A DNA stretch of 64,000 nt from Micrasema longulum (taxonomy: Eukaryota; Arthropoda; Insecta; Trichoptera; Brachycentridae), in NCBI GenBank assembly GCA_022494885.1, contig JAGVSM010001330.1:62001-126000 (forward strand). Direction: 5' to 3'. The position numbers and the translations under genes are program-made. How positions within the stretch are numbered: position 1 is the first letter of the stretch; each line of letters starts with the position of its first letter. The notes beneath the pieces were generated by a model. That model worked only from the letters and a program-made list of their open reading frames with translations. It ran no database searches and was not told the DNA's origin. Below are positions 21,746 to 33,345 of the stretch, piece by piece.

Positions 21746-22739
21746 GCGGGTTTTTGGGTGTAACGTAAAATGAATGAATGCATACACTTCCTAGTTTTTC
21801 TTTTGTGTTGCAATAAATGTCAAAAAATATAGTAGGTTGTAGGTTGTCGGTAGTCTAGCAGAAAGCAATACAATTTGTTTGTTTTTGTCTGTCTAATTCT
21901 AATAGATAGTTAGCCCTTTCAGTCCGAGTGATTATGCTAATACACACACGAAATTTAAGATTTAATCATTCATATGCCTGCCGAAATTTAAAAGCAACGA
22001 TTTCCTTTTTAATTACTGGTATCCTTAAGTATGTCTATTTTTTCTGCTTTAGTTGGTATAACGCAAATCCAGTTTCGCGTGATGTGTCACGCTGAAACGT
22101 TAACCTCTGAAACGTATGTATGGAAATGAACTCTTCGTTTCGTTTAGTTTTAAATAAAAGTCTGTCGTATTAATTTTTTGCACTATGAAGAGTCAAAGTT
22201 AGCTGATGAACAATTTTTAATTGATATATCGGGCATTAATGATTTTTTTCCCGAAAAGGTACGACACTTTTAGTATTATTTTGGACTGCGAATAACGGCA
22301 GGGTGTAACATAAATAAGAGTCCTGAAATATGGTAATTCGCAGTTAAGGCACTCGAGAAACTGTTGAAGTCGGGCGTAGATTTTCTCGAAATTCACAAAA
22401 GTGCCCATATCACAAAAACTATTGATTTTTCACTAATGTCATATTATGTTAGCATGAGTTGGGTGTTAAAATCCGTTTATTCCAAATTTAAAAATGAGCA
22501 CCAAACGTTTAACAAAATGGTAAAGGTTATGCGTCATTCGAAAGAAAAGTTTCTGCTCTAAAAGACCCTGTGTTTGCTTTTACGTTATATATATATTTTT
22601 ATTTGAATACAAGCCTTCAACATGGAATGCCAAGTAGACGAAAGTGAGCATTTGCGACACTTCCTTCTGTTCGCGTTTAATTGAGGGAATAAAACTGCCG
22701 AAGCTGCTCGCGATATTTGTGCAGTGTACGGTGAAGATG
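21746..22739. other. Intron, unassigned
   Basis: I see no repeat terminus or known domain. The ORFs at 22217-22408 and 22364-22561 overlap on opposite strands and have no known motif. Confidence 0.3.
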
Positions 22740-23440
22740 CTATGAATTATTTTATTTATTATCATATTATATTACATGCCCAAAATTATAATTTATACAA
22801 AGTTGCTTTGACTATCCAACTACGGTTATATACCCCGTTCTAAGGTAGTCAAAAATATAAAAAACAGTAATCAATATATGGAAACAGTTATAAAGATAGA
22901 GGACAAAGTGAAAAACAAAGTAAAAAATGTAGTAAAAACATAGTAAAAATGTAGTGAAGAAACGAAGCAAAAACATAGTAAAAACAAAGTAATAAATGTA
23001 GAGAAAACATAGTAGAAAAACATAAAAAATATATAAATATGTATATAAAAATATTTTAAAACTCAGTAAAATGCGAAATAAAAACAGAATACATAGTAAG
23101 AAACATATTTAAAGTCTTAGTAAAAAAATGAATGTATGTGTATAGTAAAAAGCTTATTTAAAAATACATAGCAAAATACCGAGTAGAAAAAGAAAAAAAA
23201 ACATAAAGTAAAAGATGTCATAAAAAAAATACATAGTAAAAACAAATTAAAAAGTTATGAGGATCTTAAAAAATTAAATCAGTAAAAAGCTAAAAATATA
23301 TATTTACAATGAAAATTAAAACATGTGTTGGCCATCTAAAAGCCACCATCAACCCCCCAGACTCTCTGCGACCAATTTCTCTGAGGAAAGTAGTCAGCGA
23401 CCTCTTTAGCTTGTGGTTCTTGCAACATTTCCTAATTGAA
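22740..23440 (-). mobile_element. 3' end of a CR1-like non-LTR element
   Basis: 23432-23340 on the minus strand reads KLKRSLTTFLREIGRRESG, matching KLRKVLTSLFHDIGRRESEKL of the copy at 29740-29835. The downstream 3' UTR is very A-rich with loose 'acatagtaaaaa' units, ending in the shared 'accccgttctaaggtagtca' block at 22831-22850 and 'tattttatttatt' at the tip. Confidence 0.65.
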
Positions 23441-24200
23441 TATTGACTAATTTGTTGTAAAATAATGAAGGAGAATACATTATTGACTCATTTGTTGTAT
23501 TTTTTTGTCGTTGTGTCCTTATGTAAACACCCAATACATATTTTGACAAGTCATGAATCAGCTCTCGAAGGGAATACGTTGTATAATTTGAAAACCTGTA
23601 TAGTAAGATAAAAACAAATGCTTAATAAACTTAGTTGATTTATTATCAACTTGAGAGCAAGTGTTCATAAAAAATTGACGCAAAAAAAATTAAGAACAAA
23701 ATATTAAATTTTCTTTAAAATACATATAATTCCTTTAGTACTTAAAACAGAACAAGAAATATTTTTCTTATATCCAGGAATAATTTCAGGTCTGAAAGGG
23801 TGAGAGGCATGTCAGCGTTTTAATCTGCTAAGTGTACCTAAACATAATTGTAAATAAACTAAACTACGTTAACAGAAAGGCAGGGGTAGATATTCGCTAA
23901 CCTTTCCAATAATGTAACGTCTGCTATTAATAAATCTAACATCCAAAGGTTACCAGCGCAGCGCCACAAACGTCAGGGGGGTGGATTATTCATACGAGTT
24001 GATCAAGATTCTTAGATTTTCAGGGTCGTTCAGATGATAATTGAGTTTTTCTTTGACCTGTTCCGCGTGTTCGCACTCTGCTGACGTACAGCAGTGCATT
24101 GATGCGTCATTAAGCTTGATTTCAAACGTCAATAAGCCCGAAAAACACAATATTGTGCATTTGAATGATTGTGTACCTTTTGCAGTAAACATAAGTCTAG
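23441..24200. other. Intron, unassigned
   Basis: AT-rich sequence without identified features. Confidence 0.3.
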
Positions 24201-24519
24201 AGTGACCGACCGAAGTTTCGGTTACGGCAAGTTTCGGCCGGAAAATGTCCGAAACTTCGGCTCTGCCGAAACCTGCGGTTGGGATGTGTCGGATTACGTT
24301 CGGCTGTACTCGAGTGCATCTTATAACTCGTGGGTTCTAAGATCTTACATATTTATATTTTAAAAATTATTTTAACCCTCCCTCGCCGGTGATGTGTAGC
24401 TAGTACACATTGCGTCTAATAACTATAATATCTTTATAAATATAATAAATATTGGGTTTAGATTTTCAGTATTCCTCCATTACAGATTTACGTATCGACT
24501 GAAATAATTTGTTATTAAA

Positions 24520-25140
24520 TAATAAGTACTTATTAGGCACAAAAATAGAATCTGTTCAAAAAAAGTTCTTAAAGTACCTTTTGTATAAGTTCCCAATTTC
24601 TAACCCACGTTCAAATTTAAATTACGAGAAACTTTTGAACTCTTTTTGATTTTAATTCTCTGATAAAACGCCGCGTTGTTTTCGATATAAAATTTCTGTA
24701 TAAAATATTAAACTACAAAGTAGATACTAACCTCCTAAGTAAAATACAAATAAATGCGGGATTGAGAACACTCAGACATCGGGAAATATTTAAACTGCCT
24801 TTGTTTTCAAATAATGCTACATACCTCACACCTATGGCCCGCATGTGTCGGGAATATTGTATATACTGCCGAAACAATAAAATTGACATTTTTCATGATA
24901 CTCTCTCAGCTTTTGCGAATAATCTCTTAGGAATAAATCTTATTCAATAAGTACACACGTGCAACTTATTTTTTATTGCATTGTATCCTGTATAAAAAAA
25001 TATGTTTTATAACTTAATATATTTTGTGTAATTCTATAATTGAAGATATATATGTATGTAAAATTGTATCGACGAATGCTTTTAAATTGTATGTTTTCTA
25101 GTATGTATCTTTGTTGAATTACCTAATAAAATAAAAAATT
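24520..25140 (+). pseudogene. Jockey-like non-LTR ORF2 C-terminus and 3' end
   Basis: Broken frames read ESVQKKFLKYLLYKFPIS, then GLRTLRHREIFKLPLFSN-type text (MRTLRHREIFKLPLFSN at 24762), RMCREY and ANNLLGINLIQ before the stop at 24948. The 3' tip is 'aataaaataaaaaattt'. A near-identical copy in reverse lies at 49525-49950. Confidence 0.75.
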
Positions 25141-25551
25141 TAAAAAAATAAAAAAAACATTTTATCGGAAATCGGGAATAAATTAAAAGTATCATTAAAA
25201 GTACACTCTCAGTCAGTCACGTAGTCCAGTACTATACAGCTACTTAGTAGCTCTCGGGAAGTTGGCGCGGGTGCACGTTTCGCCCGAGTCGTTAGCGATA
25301 CCCAATGGTTTTTTCATGTTTTCAGCAGTTAAATTTGAAACACTATCATCTTTGAATTAAATTATGGTTAATTAAAGCCATTCCCTAAAAGTATTCCATT
25401 TTTTCCTTTTTTAAATCTCTTATTTTTTTGATGTGTAGTGACTACACAGCACCGCAACGCGCGGGTGTGTTTAGGACAGTAGGGGAAAGGTTAATGAGTT
25501 AAAGTTCCTATAGCGTACATTGAAGAACTGTTACATATAAGTTATATGTAT
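25141..25551. other. Interior of the 2.1 kb element, unassigned
   Basis: Nothing recognised beyond AT-rich sequence with a few GC patches. Confidence 0.3.
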
Positions 25552-26017
25552 AATTAACATACTACAACAGAGATGAAGAACAAGTGGCCACTTTACACAC
25601 TGTGTAACATTCACCATTCTGCCTATATTTGAACATCTATATTCCTTCAATTCTTTCATCTGTTGATGTTTGTGAAGTTAAAGAGCTGAAACCTTTATTT
25701 ATGCGGGTGAGATTCATCTAATTTAATTATTTCACCTACATACTAGGCAACGCCTGAAAATATTATTTAAAAAAATTGGACTCAAAATATTGTTGATAAA
25801 TTACCTGGTCCATGAAGAAGTATAGAAATTGAAAAAATAATATTTTCTTAATGAAGAAGGAATATAGATGTTCAAATATAGGCAGAATGGTGAATGTTAC
25901 ACAGTGTGTAAAGTGGCCACTTAAACCAGCCATTGACAGGTCATAAGCCCTGTAGATGCCTAGACTACTATATTACCTTCTCTTAAATGTTCTTCATCTC
26001 TGTTGTAGTATGTTAAT
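25552..26017. mobile_element. Family T MITE, long copy with perfect 29-bp TIR
   Basis: The left arm starts attaacatactacaacagag and the right arm ends ctctgttgtagtatgttaat, mirroring one another exactly for 29 bp. The interior repeats 'gtggccactttacacactgt' and its complement, and includes 'agagctgaaacctttattta' as in the piggyBac-arm copy at 7200-7230. Confidence 0.85.
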
Positions 26018-26255
26018 ATAAACAGCTCCCTAGGGAGTTGAATCCAGTCCTTGTCTACAAAAATTTGGACAAACTCAAAATATTGTTTAAATGTATAACA
26101 TAAAAACGAACCGAAAAGAGCTTAAAAAACTAATTTACTCATAAAATGTGTGCCTTTTATTTCATTACGCAATTTATTTAACACTTATTTGAATGAACTA
26201 GTAAGATTTAACAATAAAAATGCGTAATTTTGGGCGCTTTGAAGTGACTTTTAAC

Positions 26256-26906
26256 TTAATTAAATAAGTTTCGGTTTCGGATGAAATTAGAACAGAAGCC
26301 GAAATTCGGTTTGGGTTGAAAATCTTGTTTCGGTCGGTCACTATGCATACATAATAAGCAAGACAAAAAACTATCACCGCCCGTTAAAAAAAGCCCTTTG
26401 AGATTTACGCTAGTAAAAATGTATACAGCATCTGAAAACCCTTGAAATGTATACCAGTAGGAAGTTCTTAGGGGAAAAAGGTTTTGTAAGTCCTTTACTT
26501 TATAAAAATAAAGCGTACATTGGTAAAAAAGCGAACTATTTAAATCCGATCCGCCGGCGAGACAAATGACGTAACGGTATTGGGTGGCTGCGATTAATAC
26601 TAGAATTGCATAAAATGTTACCGCCGATGATATAACTGCGAATTTGGCACACTGAAGATTGTTATTCTTCGGATAGGTTAGTCTAGGATACAAACTGCGG
26701 CCCGCGAGCATATAAAATGCCCACAAAATGGAAATACTTTTAAATTTTTTTTTGTCCCACAACAGACAAGGGCCCAGATTACAATGGGAAGTTAACAGAG
26801 TTATCTTCGACTGTCTAAAAAAATAAAAGCGAAATAAATGTACAAAATTGTATATATTTGTACGAATTTTTTTTATATATTCATCGGTAACATGTTTATG
26901 AAACAC
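26256..26906 (-). other. Unidentified 216-codon ORF
   Basis: The longest open frame here that I cannot assign to a known element. Residues about 70-110 read RSLYPRLTYPKNNNLQCAKF followed by a membrane-like AVISSAVTFYAILVLIAAT. However, the 5' quarter lies on the MITE at 26770-26991 and the 3' end on the TIR of the 24201-26342 element, so the frame is assembled from repeat ends and in-between DNA. There is no splice-site or homology support. It is probably a chance frame, though the central part might derive from a real exon. Confidence 0.2.
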
Positions 26907-26991
26907 ATTCTATTTTTCACACAGAAAACTTAATTTTACTTTATAGATAAAATTGAAGATAACTGTTAACATCCCATTGTAATCTGGGCTC
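26770..26991. mobile_element. TIR MITE of the 'GGGCCCAGATTACAATGGG' family
   Basis: Left arm gggcccagattacaatggga with 'agttaacagagttatcttcga'-type text; right arm 'gaagataactgttaacatcc', 'cattgtaatctgggctc'. A longer relative is at 46846-47262. Confidence 0.75.
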
Positions 26992-27002
26992 ATAAGGCTT
27001 TA

Positions 27003-27060
27003 TTACAGTGGAGACTTACAGCACGGAACACCCAGGCTCGAAAAAAAAAACACATTTAAT
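27003..27060 (-). mobile_element. SINE family 1, body fragment
   Basis: 'attacagtggagacttacag' and 'cacccaggctcgaaaaa' match the body of the SINE at 12541-12620. The tRNA head is missing. Confidence 0.55.
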
Positions 27061-27064
27061 TTTT

Positions 27065-27447
27065 TTAACACATAAATTAAAAATCATAAATACGCCGTTC
27101 AACTTACACCCGTGCGTCCCCCATCACTGTAAATAACCGACTGAATCTATTATACACTAACACCAGCGACAGTACAGCGTCTCTGTTTTTCTTGTTATGA
27201 GTTATATCTTCGTGCTCTCTCTTATACAGATTTATCGCTATACTGGCGTCACAATTATTCTTCGCGTAGCAAGGATAAATATATTTTTTTAATCCAGCAT
27301 AGTTATACAAATTTTACTTTCCAAATCCGGTGTGAAATGACAATTTGAAAATTACAAAAATACAAGTTCACCATTAAAAAAAATAAGAGAGATATATCAA
27401 GTCTTGTATCGTATGTAGACAATTGTGACATCACAGCCACGCAAGAG
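27065..27447 (-). mobile_element. TTAA-type MITE (family P), truncated copy
   Basis: It ends GCAAGAG followed by TTAA (27448-27451). Read on the minus strand from that tip it follows the element at 36654-37259 phrase by phrase: CTCTTGCGTGGCTGTGATGT, then 'caagacttgatatatctctc', 'cacaccggatttggaaagt' and 'gagcacgaagata'. The other end is lost at the SINE fragment. Confidence 0.72.
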
Positions 27448-27479
27448 TTAAAATTGAAAAATTATAAACAATAAAACAC

Positions 27480-27920
27480 TATTGCGTCCTGTACTACTCA
27501 CGTACAGATCTCAATGCTGGGTATTAAGTAAAAATATGACACATCTCTCCTGATATTTGAGAGGAAAATACTAAAAAAGATATTCGGAGCTGAGCAGGTA
27601 AATGGCATTCGGTCAATACTGTTCAACGTAGATATCAACAATATATACAATAAGTCCAACACAGTACATTTCATTAAAATAGGGAGGTTGCGATGGGCAG
27701 GGCATCAGGAGAGTGCCCAATAAGATACTTCACACAAAACACCAAAGTAGACGTAGCGTTGTTAGACCCAAACTCAGATGGTTGGATAGAGTGAAGCGGG
27801 ATGTGAACACTATTGGCACCAGGAACTAGAGGAGTACATGCCAAAGTAGAGGGTGATGGCAACGAATTTTGGAGTAGGCCAAGGCCCACAGCAGGTTGTA
27901 GAGCAAAGAATGATGATAAT
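27480..27920 (+). pseudogene. RTE-clade retrotransposon 3' fragment
   Basis: Frames broken by stops read LRWAG-like 'ggttgcgatgggcagggcatc', then DGWIE and NEFWSRPRPTAGCRAKN before 'gatgatga'. This is the usual end of RTE ORFs (rLRWAGHv ... WrxxvxxAkthxGl). The final 'atgatgataatg' acts as the short 3' repeat tail. Confidence 0.65.
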
Positions 27921-28329
27921 GAAAAAAATATAGATTTTTTCAGAAGGTATATAGAAGTCATTGGTCATCTATCATCGTTGTTGAAATATATATCAAACTC
28001 ATATACATATATGTCATCATATTATTATGTACCGAAGCATTAAAAAAAAGGTGTAATTGACGGTAAAAAAGGCTAAATGACTGATGCGTTAAGTGAATTT
28101 TCAATTTTCATTTTAATAATTGTTTTAATGGAAAATGAACAAACTGTTCTTTCTTATATATTGAATCAATTGCAACGTCTTTAAAAAAATATTATTGACA
28201 GTAAAAAAGCTAAATGGCTTAAGCGCCAAGTGAATTTTGCAGGAAAGTCGATTAATTAATGCTTTAATGGAGGATGTTTTTTATTTTGAATCAATTACAA
28301 TGTCTTAAAATAAGAATGTAAGTCCAATA
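27921..28329. other. Intron, unassigned
   Basis: Two related stretches near 28060-28130 and 28195-28270 share 'ggtaaaaaaggctaaatg' and 'aagtgaattttcaatt'-like text, forming a diverged direct repeat of about 135 bp. Confidence 0.4.
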
Positions 28330-28545
28330 ATTCAGTCCTCCGCAACAAAAAATATCTCGGCTCTTTAACTTCACAAAAATCAACACGTGAAAGAATTTAA
28401 GAAATACGGATGTTCGAGCACAGGAAAAATGGTGAATATTACGGTGTGTGAAATGGCCACTTAAGCCAACCAATGACAGGTCCCTGAGACCTGGAAATGC
28501 AGAGCCTTCCATATTCCGTTCTCTAAAATGTCCTGCATCTACAAT
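28330..28545 (-). mobile_element. Family T MITE, diverged copy
   Basis: 'aaatggccacttaagccaac', 'ccaatgacaggtcc' and 'aatggtgaatattac' are family T phrases. The tips have decayed to 'tgtcctgcatctacaatca'. Confidence 0.55.
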
Positions 28546-29299
28546 CATTAATTATAATGTAGGTAAGACATGCGTTGTCTAAAACTACGAGGGCTGTGAA
28601 ATATAAATAGCAAAAAACGGAATTGAATGTAAACCTCAGCGACAATTTGTAAAACTAAGTATAATTATGTGTAATATAATCCGTCGATTGTCTGAACGTT
28701 GAACAAGAGGGTTTCTGATACAAACGTTACATCCGATATCCATGGGTGTCGAGTCATACGTCATACGACGCCGACGCGGCTTAAAATGCTGAGAAAACTG
28801 GTACAATGATGATATAAGATGTCAACGGTTGGACCATGATTATAATTGCCGTACCTCATTTTTTTGGAAATGGATAATAATAATAATAATGTATGAGATA
28901 ATTACTTTCCGAGTAACCGAACTAAAAATTAAACAAAATACTTCTGATTCGTGCGCTAAAATTTTGGATTGTGGAATAACCAATGCGGCCCCGAGACTGA
29001 AAAGTTTGTTGATCCCTGGGTTAGGCGTTCGTTAGGTCATTCATCTTAGCAGAGAAAGGTTTTCTCATATTTTTTATAACAATAAAAACCAGCTTAAGAT
29101 TTATAGGATACAATAGCACTAGGTGGGTACAGTTCGAGTGTATTGCACATCGAGTATTTAGTAGGTCGCGGGTTCATTTCCGCCAGTAAACTTATATAAT
29201 AGGTAATTTAAAAAAAAACTATTGCAATACTAATTTACAAGTCGACTGTACTTTTTTTCTAACAACGATTACTATTATTTTTAATGAAATGCGGGGGTT
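28546..29299. other. Intron with SINE-like relic
   Basis: 29110-29190 keeps a tRNA-like 'tcgcgggttcatttccgcc' downstream of a degenerate A box. Otherwise unassigned. Confidence 0.35.
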
Positions 29300-29521
29300 T
29301 TATGACATCTATATAATTTATTTATTTACACCTTTTATCAAAAATACATTTTTACGTTCACTTTGCCCAGCTAACAAGGGTACATACCCCGTTCCAAGCT
29401 AGGCAATTACATTCCAATATATGATAACAGTTAACAAATTAATAGAGAGCACAGACCAATATAATATAAACTTACTCGTATACACATTTTTATACATATA
29501 CATACACGCATACACATATAT

Positions 29522-29565
<44 letters not shown>

Positions 29566-30090
29566 TTACACACATATATACATATGTACATACAGACACA
29601 CGTACATACACCCATGCGCATAAACAATACACATATGTACATACATTCATAAAACATAGACAATTTGTTTATAATGCGAAACTTCATGGTTACCATCTGT
29701 ATATATATTTTTTAAAAATTATTATTTATTTTCATATTTTATTTTTGACATCCAGTAAGAATCTCCAATCCGTGGCATGCATCAACTTTTCTGACTCCCT
29801 ACGACCAATGTCATGAAAGAGCGAGGTCAACACCTTCCGCAACTTGACAACACTCCCGTCTTTCCACGATTCTGGCAAAAGGTTATGGACCTTGTTGTTG
29901 TCTCGATGCCAGAACAGTGTTGACCCCTTCACTTAGTATCAGATCCCTATTAGAGTATCTTGTGTTATCGTTGTGGTTGACGCTTGGGTAAATGTCTCTA
30001 TTGATGTGTGTAACCACTACCGTTCTCAATATATACTGTTGAATAATATTCAGTACTCTGAATTCTTTGAAGAGCAAGTCACTTGGATAA
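29300..30090 (-). mobile_element. 3' end of a CR1-like non-LTR element with microsatellite
   Basis: Minus-strand frames 30077-29883 (LFKEFRVLNIIQQYILRTVV, DNTRYSNRDL) and 29932-29732 (NLLPESWKDGSVVKLRKVL) are the C-terminus of ORF2, broken by one frame change. The 3' UTR includes the 'accccgttccaagctaggca' block at 29384-29405, shared with 22831. Inside it, 29490-29650 has grown into a (TA)/(CATA) microsatellite. The ORFs on the microsatellite are artefacts. Confidence 0.68.
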
Positions 30091-30539
30091 CGAAATGTTT
30101 TGACTTACTTTTTCTTCTTCGTTTTTTTATGGCCTTTTCACCTCTCAACTAGGGTGTTCTAGCCAGTGTCGAGATTTCGCCTTTTCGTTTTTTTACGTAT
30201 TTACACATGTGTTAGTAAAATATTCAGGTTAGTAAGTTAGTATTTAATATTTTGAGAACTTTACCTTTAAAATTATAATATAACATATATACATCTTAAC
30301 ATTATTTCTTACTAGATATTAACATAGAATTTTAACTACATGTTTATTGGGTGGGGACAGGAGAGTTAGACTATGAATAGAGAATGGGATATTAATATCA
30401 GAGAGGTCGGATAGGAAATCAGGATAACAATCATTTATGGGGCATCCAAAAAAACATGATTTAAATCTAAGACGTCCTTACAACTTGAAAAATTACATTG
30501 GAGACAAATAAAAAATCAACCTCGAGAGGAAACTACATA
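30091..30539. other. Intron, unassigned
   Basis: No recognisable repeat end or coding pattern. Confidence 0.3.
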
Positions 30540-32480
30540 GGTCTGACTTTTTTAAAAATACAAACGTATTCCGTATTTTCTCCCTGGATTGTGTCACTAG
30601 AGCGGTGTTTTTTTTTACACAATATGAATATATACCATTAGCGAGCGTGTCTCTATCTTAGTCCTTTTTGATAGTGTTTCTTATAAGGTCTAGGACCATC
30701 CAAAACTAAAAAAACGACCAATTTTATTTGACGTAAATAATTGTTAAAAGCGGAAAGAGTACCGATACAGAAAATGATCTCATTCTGATACTCTTTCTCA
30801 AAAAAAAAAAAAACTAAATCGGTTAGCAATAAGTTTTTCTGTCGTAAGTACGTCGTTCGTACTCTTTACCGGCGTTTCATATCGCAATACAGCATCCGTG
30901 TAGCATGTGTAACGTTAATTACCTAGGATTTGTACCGTGTCGCAGTCGTTGCTGTATACAGCTTGTCAATTCGAAATTTGTGGCGTCTAAAGAGTCTAAG
31001 CTTTTATGCGATTTCTTTATTACTGAGTGTTTTTAAACGCATCTCATCATCTCAATATTGTCGGGATATTTGTGAATCTCGGTCGCCTCTTTTACCAATC
31101 GAGTTTGGTGACTCCTTGGTGTCCTGTAATCTTAGATTATCGGCTCGAAGCAAAACTTATGCCCCGTTTCTATGTGGTGTTCGGCTAAAGCCGATTTTTC
31201 GGGGTAGCCGAGCCTGCGAGCCATTTACAAACAGAGACGATGGGGTGAGTTTAAAATCATCTTGGTACCCAGTTATAAAGAAATCGCATAAAAGCGTAGA
31301 CTGTGAAGGGCAACAGATTTCAAATTGACAAGCTGTTGAGAACAACAACTACGGCACATACAAATCCTAGGTACTTAACGTTGCCATCTATCTACACAAA
31401 TAACATCAACCCGCTGATGATGGACGCTGTAATGCGATCTGAAATGTCGGTAAAGAGAACGAACGACACACGGCGCGATAACCCAGAAAAACTTATTGTG
31501 CATCTGAACGGCCGTGAAAATCTAAGAAGTTTAATCAAAATCATTTCAGTTTTGGGTTGGGGAAAACGGGACAGCGAAACCTTGATTTTGTCGGTTTGTC
31601 GGATTTTTTAGGCATAATCAGACCGACGTGCAGTTGTCTTTTTCGCACAATATCAGGGAGCCGTCTGCAAGAGAGCGACCGAAAAACAATCTTCAAATTT
31701 CTCTGACACCGCATATCCTCTTAAAAAGCACATGATACACTAACCAGACGAGAGACAAAATGATTTGACCTTACAATATGTTTGCATAGCCCTTACAGGT
31801 TTTTACAAATTACAAATAAATTATTTTAGAAAAAAAAACGGATTCACGAATCACAGGTTCGATCCCCACACTAGCATAAATTGTTACCGATTGTCTAATA
31901 GTGAGTTATTTACAACTCGCTGGAAATGGCCCCAAAAATTAAAATACCTTGTTTGATATATGGAATATGCGGTCTGACTTTTCTTCATACAAACGTATTC
32001 CCGTATTTTTTTATTTTATTATAACACTAAAGCGATTATTTTTTATACACTAAAGATTGACCATTGACGTGTCTCGGCGGTTTTTTTGTTTTACAAATGG
32101 TCTATTAAAGAAGCTAGGACCATCCAAACACTAACTCAAATTAAAAATATAAAATAAACACTAACAAAAAAAAAAACTAACACAAAAATGTCTAAGTCAA
32201 TCTGCCGTCTTCGGACGTACGGTATAAAACATGATAATCATTTTCGAAAAAAGCAAAACGTGCGGACAGTAAGTTTTTTCTATTGTTTCTTTTAAAAAAA
32301 ACAAATTGGTTCAGTTTTGGGGTGCGTAAAACGGGAATACGTGACCTCGATTTTAGCGATTTTAGTCAGGCATAATCAGTCCGACCTGCAGTTGTCTTTT
32401 TTGCACAGTATTCGGGGAGGCATTTGCGAGAGTGACAGAAAAATTATATTCAAATACGTATTTACCGAATAACTTTTCGA
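30540..32480. repeat. Cluster of dispersed repeat family U
   Basis: Three overlapping pieces of one unclassified family. 30540-30720 and 31970-32120 share 'ggtctgactttt...acaaacgtattcc' and 'ctaggaccatccaaa'. 31610-31720 and 32340-32480 share 'aggcataatcag...cgacctgcagttgtcttttt' and 'cgcatatcctcttaaaa'. A reversed copy is at 54290-54900. The ORFs at 30930-31328 and 31303-31611 lie in this cluster and match no protein family I know. Confidence 0.55.
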
Positions 32481-32954
32481 CCGCATATCTTCTTAAAACA
32501 TGTAATTTTATGAAACGATACGTAGATTATGTTTTGCGTATATTTACAGGTAGTAATCGCCGACTTAGCTATTCCTTATCCTTCTTAATTATTTTCACCC
32601 TAAAATACAATTTATTGTAGAATTTTTTTATTTTATTTATTTAAACGCCTTTTAGGCTTTTACATGTTTTTACATACATATTTACAAAGAAAGACAGACA
32701 TGTATTTTACAAAGAAGTAGCAAAAAATATATAAATGATTTTTAGAAGAAAAGGAAAAATATCAAAAGTGCATTTTTAAATATAAAGACAGAAATGCATT
32801 TTACACAAAGAAAGGAGCAAAAAATAAAATTGAATTAAGAAGAGAAAGAAAAATGAAAAATAAGATTTAAAAAAATAAAAATCATTACATATTAGTAGAA
32901 AATATATGAGGATAAAAAGAAAGAGAAGAAAGTCGATATTATTTTTTTTTTATC
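32481..32954. other. Intron with A-rich non-LTR 3' UTR-like stretch
   Basis: 32625-32900 begins 'tttattttatttatttaaacgccttttaggctttta' (given here as two parts: a T-rich tip and a GCCTTTTAGGC motif). This is the minus-strand 3' end motif of the non-LTR elements, followed by A-rich loose repeats like those at 22860-23300. Confidence 0.4.
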
Positions 32955-33345
32955 TTAATTCAATGTTAATGAATAACAAAATTCAGTTCAAAGATTACCG
33001 AAAACCGATGTACATTGATATAATCATTCGTAATTACACTAACCATCCAACCTCGCACAAACACTCATCATTTCACGCCATGATCCATCGTCTATTGAAA
33101 ATTCCGATGTCAAAATATAATTTTCTATGGAACTTAATTTAATAAAAAAGGATTTCTATGAATAACGGTTACAATCCAAATGTACTAGATATTATTTTCA
33201 ACAAAAAAAGCAATTATTCGAAGTACACGCTTATTTTCAAATGACAGGGATTTAACTGTGCACAAATAATTCTCAAAGAATTACCGGATGACATAAAACC
33301 ACCATTTTACACTAATAACAATATAGGAAATGTACTAAAAATACG
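32955..33345 (+). pseudogene. Penelope-like retroelement fragment
   Basis: The plus frame reads FKDYRKPMYIDIII, then HPTSHKHSSFHAMIHRLLKI, then (after stops) ISMNNGYNPNVLDIIFNKK and PPFYTNNNIGNVLK. YRKPT-x-TD-x-x-I, HP-x-x-HK-x-x-x-F, NNGY and the 'TNNTL' equivalent occur in this order between the RT and GIY-YIG parts of Penelope-like proteins. Neither the RT palm nor the endonuclease is present. Confidence 0.6.

Larger units (their letters stand above)
24201..26342. mobile_element. 2.1 kb element with AGTGACCGACCGAA inverted termini
   Basis: The left end is AGTGACCGACCGAAGTTTCG and the right end is the complement, ...TTGTTTCGGTCGGTCACT. Both ends continue inward with repeated 'ccgaaac/gtttcgg' units. 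The interior is filled by a non-LTR 3' end (24520-25140) and a family T MITE (25552-26017), so its own content is small. No transposase is seen. Confidence 0.65.

Noticed and set aside
29421..29816. Overlapping ORFs rich in Tyr, Ile and His around 29.4-29.8 kb
   Set aside because: They translate a (TA)/(CATA) microsatellite within a retroelement 3' UTR, on both strands.
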